64,000 bases of DNA from Salipaludibacillus daqingensis (GTDB taxonomy: Bacteria > Bacillota > Bacilli > Bacillales > Salisediminibacteriaceae): positions 186,001-250,000 of the forward strand of contig NZ_JARZHF010000005.1 in the NCBI RefSeq assembly GCF_029891575.1, given 5' to 3'. How positions within the stretch are numbered: position 1 is the first letter of the stretch; each line of letters begins with the position of its first letter. Position numbers and translations under genes: made by a program. This document shows, in pieces, positions 60,366-64,000 of this stretch. The notes under the pieces are model-generated. The model worked only from the letters and a program-made list of their open reading frames with translations, made no database searches and was not told the origin of the DNA.

Positions 60366-61799
60366 TTATCGTTGTTTGATTTCTTCAACTAGTAGCTGAT
60401 TCACCATTTGAGGATTGGCTTTTCCTCTAGAAGCTTTCATCACTTGTCCTACAAGGAACCCAATTGCCTTGTCTTTCCCATTTTGGTAATCTTCAATAGA
60501 CTGTGGGTTACTATCTAACGTTTCATTTACCATTTTGCGGATTTCACCTTCGTCACTAATTTGTACAAGACCTTTGTCTTTGACGATTTTTTCAGGATCT
60601 CCACCGTTTTCAATTAACTCTTTGAAAACTTTTTTTGCAATCTTTGAAGAGATTGTTCCTTTTTCAATCAATTTAATCATGTTAACCAAGGCTTCCGGTG
60701 TCATCGGTATATCGGTAATTTCTTTATTTTTGTCCTTCAAATAGGCATTCACTTCACCCATAAGCCAATTGGATAGTGGTTTAGCTGGGCCACCTTGACT
60801 TAATCCTTCTTCAAAAAAATCGCTCATTGCTTTTTGCTGGGTAAGAACTCCAGCGTCATATGCAGGGAGATCAAATTTGTTAATGTATCGTTTCTGTCTC
60901 GCGTCAGGCAATTCCGGAATCTCTTGACGAACTTTCTCTTTCCAGTCTTCTTGGATATACAAATTAACCAAATCTGGTTCCGGAAAATATCGGTAGTCAT
61001 CAGAACCTTCTTTCACTCTCATCAACACGGTTTTTTTACTTGGCTCATTCCATCGTCGCGTTTCTTGAAGAATTTCTCCTCCATTTGAAAGTTCTTCTGC
61101 TTGGCGAACTTCTTCATATTCAAGACCTTTTAATACGTTCGTAAACGAATTTAAGTTCTTTAATTCTGTTTTCGTTCCAAATTCTTTTTGTCCTTTTGGT
61201 CTTAAAGATATATTCGCATCACATCGAAGGGATCCTTCTTCCATTTTACAATCCGATACTTCCGTGTATTGCATGATCGCTTTTAGTTTTTCTAAATAAG
61301 CATATGCTTCCTCTGGCGTTCGAATATCTGGTTCAGAGACAATTTCAACGAGTGGTGTTCCTACGCGATTGTAGTCAACAAGCGTATGCCCTTCCTCTTC
61401 ATCATGCGTCAGTTTACCAGCGTCTTCTTCTAGATGGAGCCTCGTAATTCCTATCTTCTTTTTCTCACCGTTCACTTCGATTTCAAGCCAGCCATTTTCC
61501 CCAATTGGACGATCAAATTGTGAAATCTGATAAGCTTTTGGATTATCAGGGTAGAAATAATTTTTTCGATCAAATTTCGTCATTTCCGCTATGTCACAAT
61601 TTAATGCCATCGATGCTTTCATCGCAAACTCAACAGCTCGTTTATTTAATACCGGTAAAACACCAGGATGACCGAGACAAACTGGACATGTATGGGTGTT
61701 CGGCGGTGCTCCAAACTCCGTTGAGCAACTACAGAATATTTTTGAGTTCGTTTTAAGTTCCACATGTACTTCTAATCCTATTACTGTTTCAAAACTCAT
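60366..61799 (-). CDS. gatB: Aspartyl/glutamyl-tRNA amidotransferase subunit B
   Basis: 477 residues. Part of GatCAB, which converts Glu-tRNA(Gln) (and Asp-tRNA(Asn)) to the amidated form. N-terminal [12 protein letters not shown], zinc-site cysteines FCSCSTEFG and CPVCLG near 22-41, kinase/amidotransferase core [16 protein letters not shown] near 78, and the C-terminal tail domain with [13 protein letters not shown]. Confidence 0.98.
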   Translation of the reverse strand: MSFETVIGLEVHVELKTNSKIFCSCSTEFGAPPNTHTCPVCLGHPGVLPVLNKRAVEFAMKASMALNCDIAEMTKFDRKNYFYPDNPKAYQISQFDRPIGENGWLEIEVNGEKKKIGITRLHLEEDAGKLTHDEEEGHTLVDYNRVGTPLVEIVSEPDIRTPEEAYAYLEKLKAIMQYTEVSDCKMEEGSLRCDANISLRPKGQKEFGTKTELKNLNSFTNVLKGLEYEEVRQAEELSNGGEILQETRRWNEPSKKTVLMRVKEGSDDYRYFPEPDLVNLYIQEDWKEKVRQEIPELPDARQKRYINKFDLPAYDAGVLTQQKAMSDFFEEGLSQGGPAKPLSNWLMGEVNAYLKDKNKEITDIPMTPEALVNMIKLIEKGTISSKIAKKVFKELIENGGDPEKIVKDKGLVQISDEGEIRKMVNETLDSNPQSIEDYQNGKDKAIGFLVGQVMKASRGKANPQMVNQLLVEEIKQR

Positions 61800-61816
61800 A
61801 TTTTTGCCTCCCTCCT

Positions 61817-63277
61817 CTATAGCTCTGGCTTTTGTTTATGATAGTCAGTTGCTTGTTCAAAAGCATGCGCTACGCGATAAACTGATTCTTCATCGAAATG
61901 TTTTCCGATAATCTGTAATCCTACAGGTAGTCCATCTGCTAAACCACAAGGAATACTAATGGCTGGTACACCAGCTAAGTTGACTGGAATCGTTAAAATA
62001 TCATTCGCATACATCGTAAGCGGATCATCGAGATTCTCCCCAAGTTTAAACGCTGTTGTTGGCGTTGTTGGACCTATTACGACATCATAATTTAAAAATA
62101 TGTCTTCAAAGTCTTGTTTAATTAACGTACGAACTTTTTGGGCCTTTTTATAATACGCGTCATAATAACCAGAACTTAAAGCAAATGTCCCTAACATGAT
62201 TCGACGTTTTACTTCATCACCAAATCCATCTGTTCTCGTTTGTTTATATGTGTCAATTAAATTCGTTTGCTCTTTTCTTACTCCATAACGAATACCATCA
62301 AAACGAGCTAAATTGGCCGATGCTTCAGATGAAGCTAACAAGTAATAAGTAGCCAAAGCATATTTAGAGTGCGGTAAGGATACTTCATCCCATGTAGCAC
62401 CTAAGTCCTCCAAATGCTGAAGAGCTTGCTTCACTTGATTTTTCACATCTTCATTAACACCTTCACCAAGATATTCTTTTGGCACAGCAATTTTCATCCC
62501 TTTAATATCTCCATCAAGGGCGGCAAGATAATCTGGAACATCCTTGTCTGCACTTGTTGAATCTCGGTTGTCATATCCTGCTATTTGTTGCAAAACATAA
62601 GCATTGTCTTCTACACTTCTCGTAATTGGTCCAATTTGATCCAATGAAGATGCAAAGGCAACTAACCCATAACGTGATACTCGACCGTACGTTGGTTTTA
62701 ATCCAACAACTCCGCAAAATGCTGCTGGTTGCCGAATCGAACCGCCTGTATCAGAACCTAATGAAAAAGGAACTTCTCCAGCTGCTACCGTCGCAGCAGA
62801 TCCACCGCTTGATCCCCCTGGAACTCGCGACAGGTCCCATGGATTTTTCACTTGTTTATAGCTGGAATTTTCATTTGATGAGCCCATGGCAAACTCGTCC
62901 ATGTTTAATTTCCCAATCGTTACCGTGTTGGCTGAAGCAAGTTTCTCTACAACCGTTGCATCATATAATGGATCAAAATTATCGAGCAGCTGGCTTCCAC
63001 ATGTCGTTTTCAATCCTTTTGTACTAATATTATCCTTGATCCCTACTGGTAATCCAAAAAGAACTTCTTTTGACTGAATTTGCCCTTTAGCCAGTTGATC
63101 ATCAAGCTCTGCCGCTTGCTTGAGCGCTGCTTCTTTGTTTAATCGGAGAAAAGCACCTACTTTTTCGTCCACTTCTTCAATTCGTTTGTATGATTCTTCA
63201 ACTAACTCTGTTACAGTAAGTTCTTTATTATGTAATAACTCATGGATATCACGTAATTTATGATCAAATAATCCCAT
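61817..63277 (-). CDS. gatA: Aspartyl/glutamyl-tRNA amidotransferase subunit A
   Basis: 486 residues. Amidase-signature glutaminase. Catalytic Lys in [10 protein letters not shown] near 78, [19 protein letters not shown] near 152 and the nucleophile Ser in [12 protein letters not shown] near 176. Generates ammonia that is channelled to GatB. 17 bases before gatB. Confidence 0.98.
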   Translation of the reverse strand: MGLFDHKLRDIHELLHNKELTVTELVEESYKRIEEVDEKVGAFLRLNKEAALKQAAELDDQLAKGQIQSKEVLFGLPVGIKDNISTKGLKTTCGSQLLDNFDPLYDATVVEKLASANTVTIGKLNMDEFAMGSSNENSSYKQVKNPWDLSRVPGGSSGGSAATVAAGEVPFSLGSDTGGSIRQPAAFCGVVGLKPTYGRVSRYGLVAFASSLDQIGPITRSVEDNAYVLQQIAGYDNRDSTSADKDVPDYLAALDGDIKGMKIAVPKEYLGEGVNEDVKNQVKQALQHLEDLGATWDEVSLPHSKYALATYYLLASSEASANLARFDGIRYGVRKEQTNLIDTYKQTRTDGFGDEVKRRIMLGTFALSSGYYDAYYKKAQKVRTLIKQDFEDIFLNYDVVIGPTTPTTAFKLGENLDDPLTMYANDILTIPVNLAGVPAISIPCGLADGLPVGLQIIGKHFDEESVYRVAHAFEQATDYHKQKPEL

Positions 63278-63289
63278 TTGTTTCCCTCC

Positions 63290-63580
63290 TTATTCAAGCA
63301 CAGACGGTACTTTGAATTGCCCATCCTTTTGATCTGGTGCGTTTTTCATCGTTTCTTCTCTAGATAATGACGGTTTCACTTCATCTTCTCGTAAAACATT
63401 TCTCACGTCTAAAACATGAGAAGTTGGCTCCACGTTATCCGTGTCCAATTCATTTAATTGCTCTGCAAAACTGATGATTTCATCTAACTCATATGCTAAT
63501 TGTTCGATCTTTTCCTCTTTAAATTCAAGCCTTGCTAATTTCGCAACGTGCCTTACTTGTTCTTTCGTAATTCGTTCCAC
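63290..63580 (-). CDS. gatC: Aspartyl/glutamyl-tRNA amidotransferase subunit C
   Basis: 96 residues. Family start [17 protein letters not shown] and the closing [11 protein letters not shown] are clear. The start is GTG 63580, with GGAGGTG 6 bases upstream. The same frame stays open to 63841, but that extension is not in the family. 12 bases before gatA. Confidence 0.96.
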   Translation of the reverse strand: MERITKEQVRHVAKLARLEFKEEKIEQLAYELDEIISFAEQLNELDTDNVEPTSHVLDVRNVLREDEVKPSLSREETMKNAPDQKDGQFKVPSVLE

Positions 63581-63910
63581 TGCATCCACCTCCACAATTT
63601 GAAAGAATATTTGCTCAATACCTGACTTTACAATAGTATGATCATACCAAATATGCTCTAGACAAGCAATCAGACAGATAATTTGATATAAAATATTATT
63701 GTTCTTTTTCTTTAGGACTTGTTCAACTTTAATCTTATTTAAAATTCCTTTCAAGCGAACGCTTTCCTCGATAAACGCTTCTGTTTCATCGAACACACAC
63801 ACAAGGATCGTCACCTCTTCCTTTTCCACTAGAGTAGCCACTCTGGTTGCTAGAACTTACGCTAGATTGCTACTTATCATGAGGGGGCGATTATACTTGA
63901 TTGCGTGACC

Positions 63911-63956
63911 TAAAAAAGCTTTCAAGCAGTCCCTTGATAGCGACCACTTGAAAGCT
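63911..63956 (-). terminator. Terminator upstream of gatCAB
   Basis: Perfect 10-bp stem AGCTTTCAAG (63918-63927) with CTTGAAAGCT (63947-63956) and a minus-strand T-run. It closes the gene that enters from the right edge. Confidence 0.85.
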
Positions 63957-63973
63957 CTCATGTTTTTTTAAGT

Positions 63974-64000
63974 TTATAAACTTTCTTTTACTTGTTCAAA
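63974..64000 (-). CDS. C-terminal end of a gene running off the right edge
   Basis: Eight codons plus stop (FEQVKESL) are followed 18 bases later by a perfect terminator, so a minus-strand gene ends here. In related Bacilli the gene in this position is often camS or ligA-linked. Too little is visible to name it. Confidence 0.45.
   Translation of the reverse strand, partial: FEQVKESL

Noticed and set aside
63581-63841. 87-codon N-terminal extension of gatC
   Set aside because: GatC proteins are about 95 residues. A GTG with a perfect ribosome binding site sits at the family start.

Overview
The window is about 37% GC by eye and reads as the chromosome of a Gram-positive Bacillaceae: strong AAGGAGG-type ribosome binding sites, GTG and TTG starts, Bacillus-type gene order (gatC-gatA-gatB followed by dgkB, and further on rlmCD), menaquinone-type sdhCAB, a ppsR-ppdK pair and a deoR-nupC-deoC cluster. 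Several exported proteins (the OpuAC-like binding protein, the rhodanese lipoproteins, the secreted cyanophycinase) are very rich in Asp/Glu, which suggests a haloalkaliphile. That last point is inference.

Layout. 1-13 kb: the end of a YqeG-like phosphatase, threonine dehydratase, an EEP-family hydrolase, a secreted cyanophycinase, pyruvate phosphate dikinase with its regulator, a DUF1499 protein, a fatty acid desaturase, an orphan glycine-betaine-type binding protein, and two very small genes (a YrzI-like protein and a 57-residue protein). 12.8-14.2 kb: an HxlR regulator divergent from an NAD-dependent epimerase. 14.3-23.5 kb: a 2741-residue cyclic beta-1,2-glucan synthase followed by a UTP-glucose-1-phosphate uridylyltransferase, so substrate supply sits beside the polymerase. 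23.8-28.8 kb: a ba3-type cytochrome oxidase cluster (ctaB, small subunit, subunits II and I, SCO, CtaG-like protein). 29.4-37.2 kb: the most striking locus. It encodes a membrane-linked molybdopterin oxidoreductase (catalytic, four-cluster ferredoxin and NrfD subunits plus a TorD chaperone) flanked by three lipoproteins carrying seven rhodanese domains. It matches the gene order I recall for the respiratory selenite reductase (srr) of Bacillus selenitireducens, with one extra rhodanese lipoprotein. 37.3-46.1 kb: a GGDEF/EAL protein, a MATE exporter, succinate dehydrogenase, and a stand-alone E2-type acyltransferase. 46.4-57.7 kb: rlmCD, a SEC-C protein, the deoxynucleoside operon, an ABC-2 transporter, an alpha/alpha-barrel protein and dgkB. 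58-64 kb: small membrane proteins, a GNAT protein, and gatCAB. The last few codons of a further gene run off the right edge.

Regulatory and non-coding structure that can be read directly includes many perfect terminators, a perfect inverted repeat upstream of ppsR-ppdK whose half-site fits the CcpN motif, a DeoR-type operator lying on a good promoter, an HxlR operator, an Fnr-like box upstream of the rhodanese/molybdoenzyme operon, and a FapR-like palindrome upstream of the desaturase. Three unrelated intergenic regions (about 383, 9311 and 49877) carry degenerate tandem repeats with the same 20-21 bp period but different sequences. I know of no description of these. No tRNA, rRNA, insertion sequence, prophage or CRISPR array was seen.
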